In this document: positions 47,378-56,844 of the stretch, piece after piece
Position numbering within the stretch: position 1 is the stretch's first letter
How the letters are laid out: the number at the start of each line of letters is the position of its first letter
Assembly: GCF_038237375.1 (NCBI RefSeq)
Contig: NZ_CP151273.1
Location: forward strand, 2,604,001-2,668,000
DNA from: Alcaligenes sp. SDU_A2
Lineage (GTDB): Bacteria; Pseudomonadota; Gammaproteobacteria; Burkholderiales; Burkholderiaceae_B
Length of the DNA: 64,000 nucleotides
Reading direction: 5' to 3'
Translations under genes and position numbers: made by a program
The notes under the pieces: generated by a model
What the model saw: the letters and a program-made list of their open reading frames with translations, nothing else
Told to the model about the DNA's origin: nothing
The model's database searches: none

Positions 47378-48286
47378 CTATCGGTCGCGACCCACAATAT
47401 AGTCGGCCAACTGGTTCAAGCGCGCTGCCGCCGGACCCACCGGCCGCAAAGCCAACTGGGCCTGAGTATTCAGGGTGCCCAGCAATTCGCGCGACCCATC
47501 CATGCCCAGAATGGAGACATAGGTGGGCTTATTGTCGGCCGCATCCTTGCCTGCCGTCTTACCAAGGGTGGCGGTATCAGCCGTTACGTCCAGGATATCG
47601 TCCACGACCTGGAACGCCAGACCCACGGCCTGGGCATAGTCTTCCAGGCCATTGCGTACATTGGACGAAGCTCCGGCCACAATGCCACCCAACAATACGC
47701 TGGCTTCCAGCATGGCACCGGTTTTCATGCTGTGCATGACCTGCAACTGCTCGCGATTTAACTGCAGACCCACGCTGGCGCAATCGATTGCCTGCCCACC
47801 CGCCATGCCTGCGCTACCAGCGGCACGGGCGAGCTGAGAAATCGCCTGCACCACCAAGGCCGGCGCAATCGGCATCTGCGCCAACAACTCAAAAGCCAGC
47901 GGCTGCAAGGCATCACCGGCCAGCATCGCGCAAGCCTCGTCGAACTGAACATGCACAGTGGGCCGTCCACGGCGCAACTGATCGTCGTCCATGCACGGCA
48001 GATCGTCATGCACCAAGGAATACGCGTGAATCAATTCGACCGCGGCCGCCGCCAACTCCAGTGCCTTTTGCTGCGCAGCCGCCATGGGCTTGCCTTGCAA
48101 GGCGGCCTCGCCTGCCGCGTACACCAGGGCGGCACGGACACGCTTGCCGCCGCCCAGCACAGCATAACGCATAGCCTGATGCAGGCGGCACGGCTCCTGG
48201 TCGGCGGCGGGCAATAACTGCTCCAGCACGACTTCGGTCTGTTCGACCCGTTGCTGCAACCACTCGGAAAAACTGACAGAACCCAT
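47378..48286 (-). CDS. ispA: Farnesyl diphosphate synthase IspA
   Basis: 302 residues from ATG 48286 (GGAG is 9 nt upstream), trans-prenyltransferase fold. The first Asp-rich motif is HDDLPCMDDD (about 85-95) and the second is FQVVDDILDVTAD. GGGKRVRAALVYAAGEA binds the allylic substrate. It makes farnesyl diphosphate, the substrate for HpnD elsewhere in this window. A single nucleotide separates it from xseB. Confidence 0.96.
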   Translation of the reverse strand: MGSVSFSEWLQQRVEQTEVVLEQLLPAADQEPCRLHQAMRYAVLGGGKRVRAALVYAAGEAALQGKPMAAAQQKALELAAAAVELIHAYSLVHDDLPCMDDDQLRRGRPTVHVQFDEACAMLAGDALQPLAFELLAQMPIAPALVVQAISQLARAAGSAGMAGGQAIDCASVGLQLNREQLQVMHSMKTGAMLEASVLLGGIVAGASSNVRNGLEDYAQAVGLAFQVVDDILDVTADTATLGKTAGKDAADNKPTYVSILGMDGSRELLGTLNTQAQLALRPVGPAAARLNQLADYIVGRDR

Positions 48287-48287
48287 A

Positions 48288-48554
48288 TTAAATGTCTCCA
48301 TCCGCCTCGTCCCCGGACAAGGGACGCAGCAGATTGCCTTGCAATACACTGACTTGTTCCTGCGCAACGTCCAACTTGCGCTGGCAGAATTTGGCAAGCT
48401 CCACACCCTGCTCATAGGCCTGCAAGGCCTGCTCCAACGGCAGAGCACCGCTTTCCATCCGCGCCACCAGAGCCTCCAGTTGCGCCAGCGCGGACTCGAA
48501 GTCCTGCCCGGCAGATGTGTCAACGCTCTGATTATCGTCGCGAGATTTAACCAT
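48288..48554 (-). CDS. xseB: Exodeoxyribonuclease VII small subunit
   Basis: 88 residues, the small helical XseB type. The domain DFESALAQLEALVARMESGALPLEQALQAYEQGVELAKFCQRKLD is diagnostic. It forms the multi-subunit nuclease with XseA, whose gene is not in this window, and processes mismatch-repair and damage intermediates. First gene of xseB-ispA-dxs, which is a common unit in gamma- and betaproteobacteria. Confidence 0.95.
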   Translation of the reverse strand: MVKSRDDNQSVDTSAGQDFESALAQLEALVARMESGALPLEQALQAYEQGVELAKFCQRKLDVAQEQVSVLQGNLLRPLSGDEADGDI

Positions 48555-48674
48555 AACTTTTCCTGATCTATGAGGACTGCCCGGGCGCGAGGACGCCCGC
48601 TCGAAAAACGCATTGTACGGGAGCCGGGCGCAGAGCGCCGTTCACAGGAGCCAGAGGCGTAAACAGATAGGCAG

Positions 48675-48698
48675 AAAAAAGGCCGCCCGGCGGCGGCC
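48675..48698 (-). terminator. Rho-independent terminator after sseA
   Basis: On the minus strand GGCCGCC and GGCGGCC arms around a 4-nt loop are followed by six U residues. It lies 17 nt beyond the sseA stop. Confidence 0.9.
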
Positions 48699-48715
48699 CA
48701 TGCACTGGCACCCGC

Positions 48716-49579
48716 TCAAGCGCGGGCCACGGGTCGGGCCGGATCGCTGACCCATTCGCTCCAGGAACCGGGATACAGATGCGAACCCTTGAGACCCGCC
48801 AGTTCCATAGCAAAAAGATTGTGACAAGCCGTAATACCCGACCCACACTGATGCACCACCTGCGCGGCCGGAACACCGCCCAAAAGGGCCGTAAACTCTT
48901 CGCGCAGCTGGGCTACCGGCTTAAAGCGCCCCTGCGCATCCAGATTGTTCTGGTGGGAACGATTCAAGGCACCTGGGATATGGCCGGCCACTGGGTCCAT
49001 CGGTTCGATTTCGCCGCGATAACGCTCGGGAGCGCGGGCATCCAACACGGTAAATACCGGTTTGGCGATATTGGCCAAAACCTGGGCGACCTGAACGGTG
49101 GGCATGGCTGCCTGACTGGGCAGGTTCAGGCTCTGAACTGCTTGCGCCTCGGACACCGAAGGCTGGCGCTGTCCGGTCTGCACCGGACCGCCCGCCGCCT
49201 GCCAGGCCTGCCAGCCACCATCCAAAATAGCAACATGTTCGTGCCCCAGCCAGCGCAACATCCACCAGACATGGCTGGCAAACAGTCCGCCCTGGGCGTC
49301 ATACACCACGACCTGCATGCTTGAGGTCAGGCCTTTAAGCCGCATCAAAGCGGCCAACTCCTGACGCGTAGGCAAAGGGTGGCGTCCGTTCAGACCGGTC
49401 TTGGGCGCGGCCAGATCGTTTTCGTGATCCAGAAACAAAGCGCCGGGAATATGCCCATGCTCGTAGGCGCGCTGTCCGGCGTGATGATCCGCCAAGTCGT
49501 GGCGCACATCGAACACCAGGCAATCGGGCCGCTCCAGGCGTGCCTGCAACTGCTGGGGGGTAATCAGAAAATCAAACAT
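48716..49579 (-). CDS. sseA: 3-mercaptopyruvate/thiosulfate sulfurtransferase
   Basis: 287 residues with two rhodanese domains. The N-terminal inactive half contains FDVRHDLADHHAGQRAYEHGHIPGALFLDHEND, and the active loop HQCGSGITACHN lies at about 239-250. The CGSGITA form is typical of mercaptopyruvate sulfurtransferases. It passes sulfane sulfur to thiophilic acceptors. It overlaps the EamA gene by 8 nt and is followed by a terminator. Confidence 0.93.
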   Translation of the reverse strand: MFDFLITPQQLQARLERPDCLVFDVRHDLADHHAGQRAYEHGHIPGALFLDHENDLAAPKTGLNGRHPLPTRQELAALMRLKGLTSSMQVVVYDAQGGLFASHVWWMLRWLGHEHVAILDGGWQAWQAAGGPVQTGQRQPSVSEAQAVQSLNLPSQAAMPTVQVAQVLANIAKPVFTVLDARAPERYRGEIEPMDPVAGHIPGALNRSHQNNLDAQGRFKPVAQLREEFTALLGGVPAAQVVHQCGSGITACHNLFAMELAGLKGSHLYPGSWSEWVSDPARPVARA

Positions 49580-50483
49580 GCTCAGCCTCCTTGGTGGGCG
49601 TCTCTGACATGGGCGCGGCTTGCCGCCCGCGCAAGATACGATCTTCGCTATAGGTACGCCACGCCGAGAGCAAACCTGACCCGATGATAAGCGCCATGCC
49701 GGCCCAGGCCAGCCAATCGGGCAGATCGCCCCAAAAAACGATGCCGATAAGGGCGGCGAAAATAATGGTGGTGTATTGCAAGGCGGCCGTCAACAGCGCC
49801 GAGCCAAGACCAAAGGCCCGTGTCATGGTCAACTGACCGAACAGTCCTGCCAGCCCGACCCCCAGCAAGGCCAGCCACGCGCGCCAATCCAGATCCCGCC
49901 AGCCATCGAGCAGCAAACCTACCAGGCTGGACGCCACCACGAAACAGGAAAAAATCAGCACTGTGCGCCATTCCGGCTCACCCGAGCGACCCAGTGCGCG
50001 CACCTGCATCATGGCCACTGCCGCCAGGGCTCCGGCGCTCAGGCCCAACATGGCGGCAAACCACTGCTCTTCGGAAATGCTGGGACGCAACACGCCAACC
50101 ACGCCCAAAAACCCCAGCAACACGGCCAGAATCCGTATCGGGTCACGCTGCGTGCCGCCCCAGGCCAGCATCCAGACGGCGATAAACAAAGGCGCGGTGT
50201 AGTTCAGACTGACCGCTGTCGACAAAGGCAGATAGGCCAGCGCGAAAAAACCCAGCCACATCGAAGTCACACCCGACACGTTGCGCCGTATGTGCAACTT
50301 CCAGCTTTTGGGTGCAATGGGACGGCGTCCGGCCTTGGCCCAGAAATAAAGCAGCAGAACCGATGGCAAGCCGCGAAACAGCACAATCTGGGGCATGGAC
50401 GCCCCTGCGTCGGCGGACACTTTGACACAGGCCCCCATAATGGCAAACATGGCACAGGCCACCAGCATCCACAATGACTGCAT
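49572..50483 (-). CDS. DMT/EamA-family transporter
   Basis: 303 residues with ten membrane helices and two EamA repeats (about 8-130 and 145-280). It opens WMLVACAMFAIMGACVKVSAD; the second repeat carries LALLGVGLAGLFGQLTMTRAF. These carriers export amino acids or other small metabolites; the substrate is unknown. It is upstream of and overlaps sseA, hinting at a sulfur compound, but that is a guess. Confidence 0.85.
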   Translation of the reverse strand: MQSLWMLVACAMFAIMGACVKVSADAGASMPQIVLFRGLPSVLLLYFWAKAGRRPIAPKSWKLHIRRNVSGVTSMWLGFFALAYLPLSTAVSLNYTAPLFIAVWMLAWGGTQRDPIRILAVLLGFLGVVGVLRPSISEEQWFAAMLGLSAGALAAVAMMQVRALGRSGEPEWRTVLIFSCFVVASSLVGLLLDGWRDLDWRAWLALLGVGLAGLFGQLTMTRAFGLGSALLTAALQYTTIIFAALIGIVFWGDLPDWLAWAGMALIIGSGLLSAWRTYSEDRILRGRQAAPMSETPTKEAEHV

Positions 50484-50725
50484 GCGAACAAACCAGAAAA
50501 GAAATTAGGGGAAGCCATTACTATACTCCCCTGACTTGTAAAAATACCCAGACGTCCCCATATTGAACAGACCATGCGACACGATTATTGCCGCCCCCGG
50601 CCGAAGCGATACGCACGCAGCCTGCCAGGGCCGGAATTTTCTTGCCGCCGCCCAGCCAAACAACGCTAAAATTTTCTGCGCGCCGCAGGCCGCCTTATTT
50701 TTCAGTCATACCGGAATCCGTCTTC

Positions 50726-51610
50726 ATGAAACGAATTGTTCTATTTCTGATCACCAACCTTGCCGTCATGCTGGTGCTGAGTGCCTCCATGAGCATTTTG
50801 GGTGTGGGACGATACATGAGCGCCCAAGGGCTGGACCTGACCCAGTTACTGATCTTCTCCTGTCTGGTCGGCTTTACCGGTTCCTTCATTTCGCTGCTGA
50901 TGAGCAAATGGATGGCCAAGCAAAGCGTCAATGCCCGCGTCATCGATCCGAACGCCCCCGCCAATGCTGAAGAGGCCTGGCTGGTCGATACCGTACACCA
51001 ATTGGCGGACCGCGCCGGCATAGGCCGTCCCGAAGTGGCCATCTACGACGGCGAACCCAATGCCTTTGCCACCGGTGCCTTCAAGAACGATGCGCTGGTT
51101 GCCGTGTCCACGGGCTTGCTGCGCGGCATGACCGAAGAAGAGGTCATGGCCGTGCTGGGCCACGAAGTCGCACACATTGCCAATGGCGACATGGTCACCC
51201 TGACCCTGATCCAGGGCGTGGTCAATACCTTCGTCATCTTTCTGGCCCGCGTCGCCGGCTACTTCGTAGACCGCGTGTTGCTGCGCAACGAGCGCGACTC
51301 GGTGGGCATAGGCTATTACGTTGCCGTTTTCGTGTTCGAGCTGATCTTCGGCGTGCTGGCTTCCATCATCGTGGCCTGGTTCTCGCGTCAACGCGAATAC
51401 CGCGCCGACGCCGGTTCGGCTCAACTGCTGGGTTCGCGTCAACCCATGATCCACGCGCTGGCGCGCCTGGGCGGCATGGAACCCGGTGCCCTGCCCAAGA
51501 ACTTCGAGGCCGCCGGCATCTCCGGGGGCGGTGCCGTCAGCGCCATGTTTGCTTCGCACCCACCCATCCCGGCCCGTATCCAGGCCCTGCAAAACGCCCA
51601 GTCCGTCTAA
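50726..51610 (+). CDS. htpX: Membrane zinc protease HtpX
   Basis: 294 residues from ATG 50726. Two N-terminal membrane helices are followed by the M48 active site [13 protein letters not shown] (HEXXH, about 138-150). Two further helices lie around 155-205 and the distal [12 protein letters not shown] supplies the zinc-ligand Glu. HtpX degrades misfolded inner-membrane proteins from the cytoplasmic side. In-frame sequence continues to 50588, but the usual [15 protein letters not shown] start is clear. Confidence 0.96.
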   Translation: MKRIVLFLITNLAVMLVLSASMSILGVGRYMSAQGLDLTQLLIFSCLVGFTGSFISLLMSKWMAKQSVNARVIDPNAPANAEEAWLVDTVHQLADRAGIGRPEVAIYDGEPNAFATGAFKNDALVAVSTGLLRGMTEEEVMAVLGHEVAHIANGDMVTLTLIQGVVNTFVIFLARVAGYFVDRVLLRNERDSVGIGYYVAVFVFELIFGVLASIIVAWFSRQREYRADAGSAQLLGSRQPMIHALARLGGMEPGALPKNFEAAGISGGGAVSAMFASHPPIPARIQALQNAQSV

Positions 51611-51632
51611 ACGCCTGCAGCCCGTATCCCCA

Positions 51633-51662
51633 CCCCGGCAGCCCTGGCTGCCGGGGTTTTTT
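51633..51662 (+). terminator. Rho-independent terminator of htpX
   Basis: CCCCGGCAG and CTGCCGGGG arms, a 6-nt loop and six U residues, 22 nt beyond the htpX stop. Confidence 0.93.
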
Positions 51663-51721
51663 ATTGCCTGGCACTGAGCTCGATCCGATCTTTGTAACAA
51701 TCGCTGCGCTATGATATTTGG

Positions 51722-53386
51722 ATGAAAGAAATATTCACACTCCTCGATTTCGGTGGCTATATCGCCCTGCTCATGTGGGGCGTACACATGGTGCAAAGTG
51801 GCGTACAGCGTGCCTTCGGCGCAGAACTGGGAGTTTGGATGGGGCGCGCGCTGGGTCGCCCCCGACGCGCTTTTCTGGCCGGCGCAGCCATTACCGCCGC
51901 CATCCAAAGCAGCACCGCTACCGGACTGATGATTACCAGCTTTGCCGCCGGCGGACTGGTGGCGCTGGTCCCTGGTCTGGCGGCCATGCTGGGTGCCAAT
52001 GTGGGTACGACCCTGATCGTGCAATTGCTGTCTTTTCAGCTGACTGCCCTGGCTCCGGCACTGATCCTGCTGGGTGTCTGGCTGTTTCGCGCCCACCAGT
52101 CGGGCCGCCGCCGCGACCTGGGCCGGGTCTTTATCGGTCTGGGCTTATTGCTGCTGTCTTTGCATGAGCTGGTTGCCCTGTTCTCGCCCATTCAAGACGC
52201 CCCTTTGCTCCAGACCTTGCTGCAAGCCCTGTCCGACTCGCCCGTCACCGGACTGGTGCTGGCGGCCTTGCTGACCTGGGCGGCGCATTCCAGCGTCGCT
52301 ATTGTTGTGCTGATTATTTCGCTGGCCGGTCACCATTACATGGACCCACAACTGACCTACGCGCTGGTGCTGGGTGCCAACCTGGGCACCGCCATCAACC
52401 CGGTCCTGGAAGGCACCGGCGGCGACAAAGATCCGGCCAACAAACGCCTGCCCCTGGGCAATCTGGGCACGCGCGTGGTCGGCTGCATCCTGGGCATGTT
52501 GCTGTTGCCCTGGATTCCCGCTCTGATGAACTGGTTGACCGATGATCCCGCCCGCGCCGTCGCCAACTTCCATACGATCTTCAATCTGGCGGTCGCTGCA
52601 CTGTTCATGCCGCTGCTCAAGCCTTACGCGCGCTTGCTCAGCCGCCAATTGCCACGCCGCAACGATCCGGATGACCCGGGCAAGCCGCTGTATCTGGACG
52701 AATCGGCCCACGAAGTGCCGGCGGTCGCACTGGGCAATGCCGCCCGCGAGGCCCTGCGCCTGTCCGATATGCTGCAAAGTATCCTGGGCACCGCCCGCCA
52801 GGCACTGATCAGCAATAGCGCACACAATCTGAATCACGCCCGCTATATCAATAACGCCGTCAGCCGGCTGGATCAGTTGATCACCGCCTACCTGGCACAT
52901 CTGGATCAAGAAAATCTAAGCAAAAACGATATGCGGCGCCTGAACGATATATTGGCTTTCTCCACCAATATGGCCCACGCCGCCACCATCAGCGTCAGCG
53001 GCCTGCTGACACATACCGGGAAATTGCGTAAACAGGGCTGGCTGCTGCAGCAGGATGAACAAGACGAGATCGCCAAAGTCATGGACAGGCTGATTCGCAA
53101 CCAGCGTCAGGCCGCCGCCCTGTTCGTGGCCGAGGACGTCAAGACGGCGCGCTTTCTGGCATTCGAAAAAGACTTTTTCCGCGACCTGGAATCCAGCGCC
53201 AGCGACCGGCACATCAGCAAGATCAAGTCCGGCCAACTGGATGCGGCCGACCAAGGATCGCTCTACCTGGAAATTTTACGCGACGTGCGCACCATTAATT
53301 CTTACCTGGTCAACGCCGCCGCCTACCCCATTCTGGCCAAACACGACGAGCTGCTGCCCAACCGAGTGCGCGACCCAGGCAATTGA
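51722..53386 (+). CDS. Na/Pi cotransporter-family protein
   Basis: 554 residues. The N-terminal half has about eight membrane helices with the paired QSS motifs of NaPi carriers (AITAAIQSSTATGLMITSFAAGG, then WAAHSSVAIVVLI) and GANVGTTL/GANLGTAINP. A cytosolic PhoU-like helical domain covers about 340-545. It probably imports phosphate with sodium, or exports it as proposed for YjbB. No Shine-Dalgarno is seen and a TATGAT hexamer lies 6 nt before the ATG, so the start of the transcript may be very close to the start codon. Confidence 0.9.
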   Translation: MKEIFTLLDFGGYIALLMWGVHMVQSGVQRAFGAELGVWMGRALGRPRRAFLAGAAITAAIQSSTATGLMITSFAAGGLVALVPGLAAMLGANVGTTLIVQLLSFQLTALAPALILLGVWLFRAHQSGRRRDLGRVFIGLGLLLLSLHELVALFSPIQDAPLLQTLLQALSDSPVTGLVLAALLTWAAHSSVAIVVLIISLAGHHYMDPQLTYALVLGANLGTAINPVLEGTGGDKDPANKRLPLGNLGTRVVGCILGMLLLPWIPALMNWLTDDPARAVANFHTIFNLAVAALFMPLLKPYARLLSRQLPRRNDPDDPGKPLYLDESAHEVPAVALGNAAREALRLSDMLQSILGTARQALISNSAHNLNHARYINNAVSRLDQLITAYLAHLDQENLSKNDMRRLNDILAFSTNMAHAATISVSGLLTHTGKLRKQGWLLQQDEQDEIAKVMDRLIRNQRQAAALFVAEDVKTARFLAFEKDFFRDLESSASDRHISKIKSGQLDAADQGSLYLEILRDVRTINSYLVNAAAYPILAKHDELLPNRVRDPGN

Positions 53387-53687
53387 ACGCCGCGTCCCTA
53401 AGCCCCCCCCTGTCTGAGCGGGAAGCACTTTTTTCTAGAGAACGATCCGGCAGCAAAAAAAGGGGCTTCGAGGAGTTCCGAACGTCAATTTACCCAGTCG
53501 ATGAGGAACTGGCTTTTTTGAAGATGCCATTCAAGGTGCAGCAAGACTGGAAGGCGCTGATAGCGCGCCGCGCCCTGGTCGGGCGTATGATCAGCGCGCT
53601 CCTAACTCCAGCGGTTTACATCCCGTCCCCGCGCCCCGCCTGGGGAAAACCATCCAACTCGCCCCTTCGAGCTTGCTGCATCTTCAA
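53387..53687. other. Non-coding gap downstream of the Na/Pi carrier
   Basis: About 300 bp without a credible gene or terminator. A 107-codon frame that begins with TTG overlaps the end of the carrier gene, but its sequence has no family resemblance. The palindromic element's shared left flank begins at about 53688. Confidence 0.5.
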
Positions 53688-53782
53688 CGGCTCAAAACAC
53701 CCATAACATAGCCCCGGTCATACGCATTCATGTCCAACAGAACATTCAGTAGATGACTGATTACGGCGTACGCGGACGTCCC

Positions 53783-54078
53783 GCCGTTTAGGCCAAGCAG
53801 AGAGCCTTGGGTTCTCGCCAGGCCGGCCATAGCAAGCCGGCGGGCGAGTCAGGGACTTCGCCGCAGGCGGGATACTGGGGCGGGAGGCAAGGGGCGTGCT
53901 GTTCGAGCAGGGCGCTTGTGATTCGTCCAGGGGACGAATCACCCTGCGAGTTCACGCCCCGCCCGCTCCAGTATCCCGACCAGGGAACCCGCGCACAGCG
54001 CGGGCGAAGAACCCAGCCAAGCCGGCCTGCTATGGCCGGCCTGGCGAGAACTGCACTGCTGTGCCTAGCCCAAACGGC
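53783..54078 (+). repeat. Structured palindromic element, copy B
   Basis: 296 bp closest to copy A. The main stem joins 53811-53841 with 54021-54051 (30 of 31); an outer stem is imperfect. P2 is GGATACTGGGGCGGG with CCCGCTCCAGTATCC, and the terminal hairpin (53920-53940) has arms GATTCGTCC/GGACGAATC. It lies 48 bp beyond the polA stop and reads against polA. No separate U-tract terminator was found there, so the element itself may stop polA transcription. About 95 bp to its left also match the left flank of copy A. Confidence 0.85.
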
Positions 54079-54126
54079 CCACCCCCGCAATCTGCACAGG
54101 ACTTTTTTACGCCCAAAACACCTTGA

Positions 54127-56844
54127 TCAGTGCGCCTGTTCCCAGTTATCGCCCACACCTACTTCGGCAACCAGCGGCACGGCCAGTTCGGCAACATGGC
54201 ACATCAAACCCGGCAACTGCTCGCGCAGTAGCTCCAGCTCGTCGGGCGGGACATCAAAAACCAGTTCGTCGTGTACCTGCATGACCATCTGTGTCTTCAG
54301 GCCCTTTTCCTGAATCCAGTTCTGCACCGCCACCATCGCCATCTTAATCAGGTCTGCCGAGGTCCCTTGCATGGGCGCATTGATCGCCGCGCGCTCGGCA
54401 CCGGCCATGCGCGGCCCCTTGGCCCCCTTGATCTCGGGCAACCACAGGCGGCGGCCAAAAACCGTTTCCACGAAACCTTGTTCGTGCGCCAGGGCCTTGA
54501 TACGAGTCATGTAGTCCGCGACACCTGGATAACGGGCAAAGTATCGGTCTATATAAGCACGCGCGGCATCACGGGTAATGCCCAGGTTGCTGGCCAGGCC
54601 GAACTCGCCCATGCCGTAGATAAGACCGAAGTTGATGGCTTTGGCCGCACGGCGCTGGTCAGAAGTCACCTGCTCGGCCTGTACACCGAAAATCTCGGCG
54701 GCCGTGGCCCTGTGTACGTCCCCACCCTGTTCAAAGACCTGCTGCAGATTCTTGTCGCCCGACACATGGGCCATGACGCGCAGCTCGATCTGCGAATAGT
54801 CGGCCGACACGACCTTGCCCTGCTCGGACACAAACGCCGTGCGCACGCGTCGGCCTTCAGCGGTACGAACCGGGATATTCTGCAGATTGGGATCGGACGA
54901 GGCCAGACGGCCGGTGACCACGGCCGCCTGTGCATAACGTGTATGCACTCGACCGGTCTGGGCATTGACCATCTTGGGCAGCTTATCGGTATAGGTAGAT
55001 TTAAGCTTGGCCAGACCACGGTATTCCAGCAATACCGCCGGCAAGGGGTAGTCCTGAGCCAAACGGGTCAATACGTCCTCGTCCGTGGAAGGCGCTCCAC
55101 TGGCCGTTTTGCGCACCACGGGAATGCCCAGCTTGCCGAACAGAATTTCGCCCACCTGCTTGGGGGAGTTCATATTGAAGGGTTGGCCGGCCAGCTCATG
55201 GGCCTTGCCTTCCAGCTCCAGCATCTTCTGACCCAACTCGTGGCTTTGTTGATGCAAGGCCTGCACATCCACCTTGACGCCATTGCGCTCCACAATGGTC
55301 AGCACATCGGATGCCTGAACTTCCAGCAGGTAAATGCGCTCCAGGCCATCGTGCTCCGCCACTTTGGGTCGAAGGCATTCGTGCAGGCGCAGCGTATAGT
55401 CGGCATCTTCGCAGGCATACCGCGACGCCGTGGCAATGTCCACTTCGTCAAAACCGATCTGCTTGGCACCCTTGCCGCAGATATCCTCGTAAGACATGCC
55501 TTTAATGCCCAGCCACTGCAAGGCCAGCTCTTCCATATTGACGCGCTTGTGCGACTGCAACACATAGGCCTGCAGCATGGTGTCCTCGCGTATGCCCCGC
55601 AAGGCCACGCCTGCATTGGCAAAAACATGGCTGTCGTACTTGGCGTTGTGCAACACTTTGGCGGCCTTGGCATTTTCCAGCCAAGGACGCAATGCATCCA
55701 GCACCACAGCCTTGTCCAACTGCTCCAGCTCGTGCGTAGCACGATGCGCCACCGGCACATAAAAGGCCTGGCCGGTACGCACCGCCACGGATATGCCCAC
55801 CAACTGGGCCAGCAGGGGATCGAGAGAGGTCGTCTCCGTGTCCAGGGCGGTCAGTTCGGCCTTGTTCAACAATTGGACCAAGGACTGCAGTTGCTGCTCT
55901 GTCGTCACCGTCTGGTAATCCAGCTCGGCAGGCAAAGCCGGCGTCTCGGTTTCCACTCGCGCATCCTGCGCTGGAATCCGTGTTGGATCGTCGGTCAGCT
56001 CGCGTAGCCAGGTGCGAAAGCCAAATGTTTCGTATACATCCTGCAGCACGGCTACATTGCGCGGTTCGGGCTCCAGCTCGGCAAAGCGGCCGCCAAAGCC
56101 GGGCACCTGGCAGTCAAGCTTGACCGTGACCAATTGACGGGTCAACTCGAACTTGGGACTGAAATCGCGCAGATTCTGTCCGGCAACCCCTTTGATACTG
56201 TCCGCATGACGCAACAGTTCGTCCAGGCTACCGTATTCGTTCAACCATTTGGCGGCGGTCTTGGGGCCGACTTTAGGCACGCCCGGAATATTATCGGACG
56301 TATCGCCGATCAGCATCAGGTAATCGATGATCTGCTCTGGACGCACGCCATACTTGGCCGTAACGCCCTCTACATCCAGACGCTCGTTGCTCATGGTGTT
56401 GACCAGTTGCACATGGTCGTTGACCAACTGGGCCAGGTCCTTGTCGCCGGTGGACACCACAGTATCTATACCCTGTTCGGCGGCCAGGCGGGCCAGCGTG
56501 CCGATGACATCGTCCGCCTCCACGCCAGGTTCGCAGATCAGGTGCCAGCCCAAGGCGCGCACGGTACGGTGGATGGGTTCGATCTGCACGGCCATATCCG
56601 GCGGCATGGAAGGACGGTTTGCCTTGTAGTCTTCGTAGAGATCATCGCGAAAGGTGCGGCCCTTGGCATCAAACACACACACCATGTAATCGGCCTGGTA
56701 ATCCTGCAACAGACGGCGCAACATATTGATGACACCGTACAGGGCTCCCGTAGGGTGGCCCTGCGCGTTTCGCAGATCGGGCATCGCGTGGTACGCTCGA
56801 TACAGATAGCTGGAACCGTCAACGAGCAACAAGGTTTTTTTCAT
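54127..56844 (-). CDS. polA: DNA polymerase I
   Basis: 905 residues from ATG 56844. Residues 1-300 form the 5' nuclease (TLLLVDGSSYLYRAYHAMP and LIGDTSDNIPGVPKVGPKTA). About 345-530 is the 3'-5' exonuclease domain with the intact motif ALDTETTSLD. The polymerase domain follows, with ADYSQIELRVMAH, DQRRAAKAINFGLIYGM and VHDELVFDVP. It fills gaps and removes RNA primers. A longer frame runs upstream to 56976, but the family starts MKKTLLLVDGSS. The start overlaps the divergent LOG-family start by 2 nt. Confidence 0.97.
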   Translation of the reverse strand: MKKTLLLVDGSSYLYRAYHAMPDLRNAQGHPTGALYGVINMLRRLLQDYQADYMVCVFDAKGRTFRDDLYEDYKANRPSMPPDMAVQIEPIHRTVRALGWHLICEPGVEADDVIGTLARLAAEQGIDTVVSTGDKDLAQLVNDHVQLVNTMSNERLDVEGVTAKYGVRPEQIIDYLMLIGDTSDNIPGVPKVGPKTAAKWLNEYGSLDELLRHADSIKGVAGQNLRDFSPKFELTRQLVTVKLDCQVPGFGGRFAELEPEPRNVAVLQDVYETFGFRTWLRELTDDPTRIPAQDARVETETPALPAELDYQTVTTEQQLQSLVQLLNKAELTALDTETTSLDPLLAQLVGISVAVRTGQAFYVPVAHRATHELEQLDKAVVLDALRPWLENAKAAKVLHNAKYDSHVFANAGVALRGIREDTMLQAYVLQSHKRVNMEELALQWLGIKGMSYEDICGKGAKQIGFDEVDIATASRYACEDADYTLRLHECLRPKVAEHDGLERIYLLEVQASDVLTIVERNGVKVDVQALHQQSHELGQKMLELEGKAHELAGQPFNMNSPKQVGEILFGKLGIPVVRKTASGAPSTDEDVLTRLAQDYPLPAVLLEYRGLAKLKSTYTDKLPKMVNAQTGRVHTRYAQAAVVTGRLASSDPNLQNIPVRTAEGRRVRTAFVSEQGKVVSADYSQIELRVMAHVSGDKNLQQVFEQGGDVHRATAAEIFGVQAEQVTSDQRRAAKAINFGLIYGMGEFGLASNLGITRDAARAYIDRYFARYPGVADYMTRIKALAHEQGFVETVFGRRLWLPEIKGAKGPRMAGAERAAINAPMQGTSADLIKMAMVAVQNWIQEKGLKTQMVMQVHDELVFDVPPDELELLREQLPGLMCHVAELAVPLVAEVGVGDNWEQAH

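Noticed and set aside
53383-53706. 107-codon plus-strand frame after the Na/Pi carrier
   Set aside because: It starts with TTG inside the carrier's last codons, lacks a Shine-Dalgarno and has no recognisable family features.
53807-54313. Open frames over copy B that resemble frames over copy A
   Set aside because: The similarity follows from the shared DNA element; both strands are open because of GC content.
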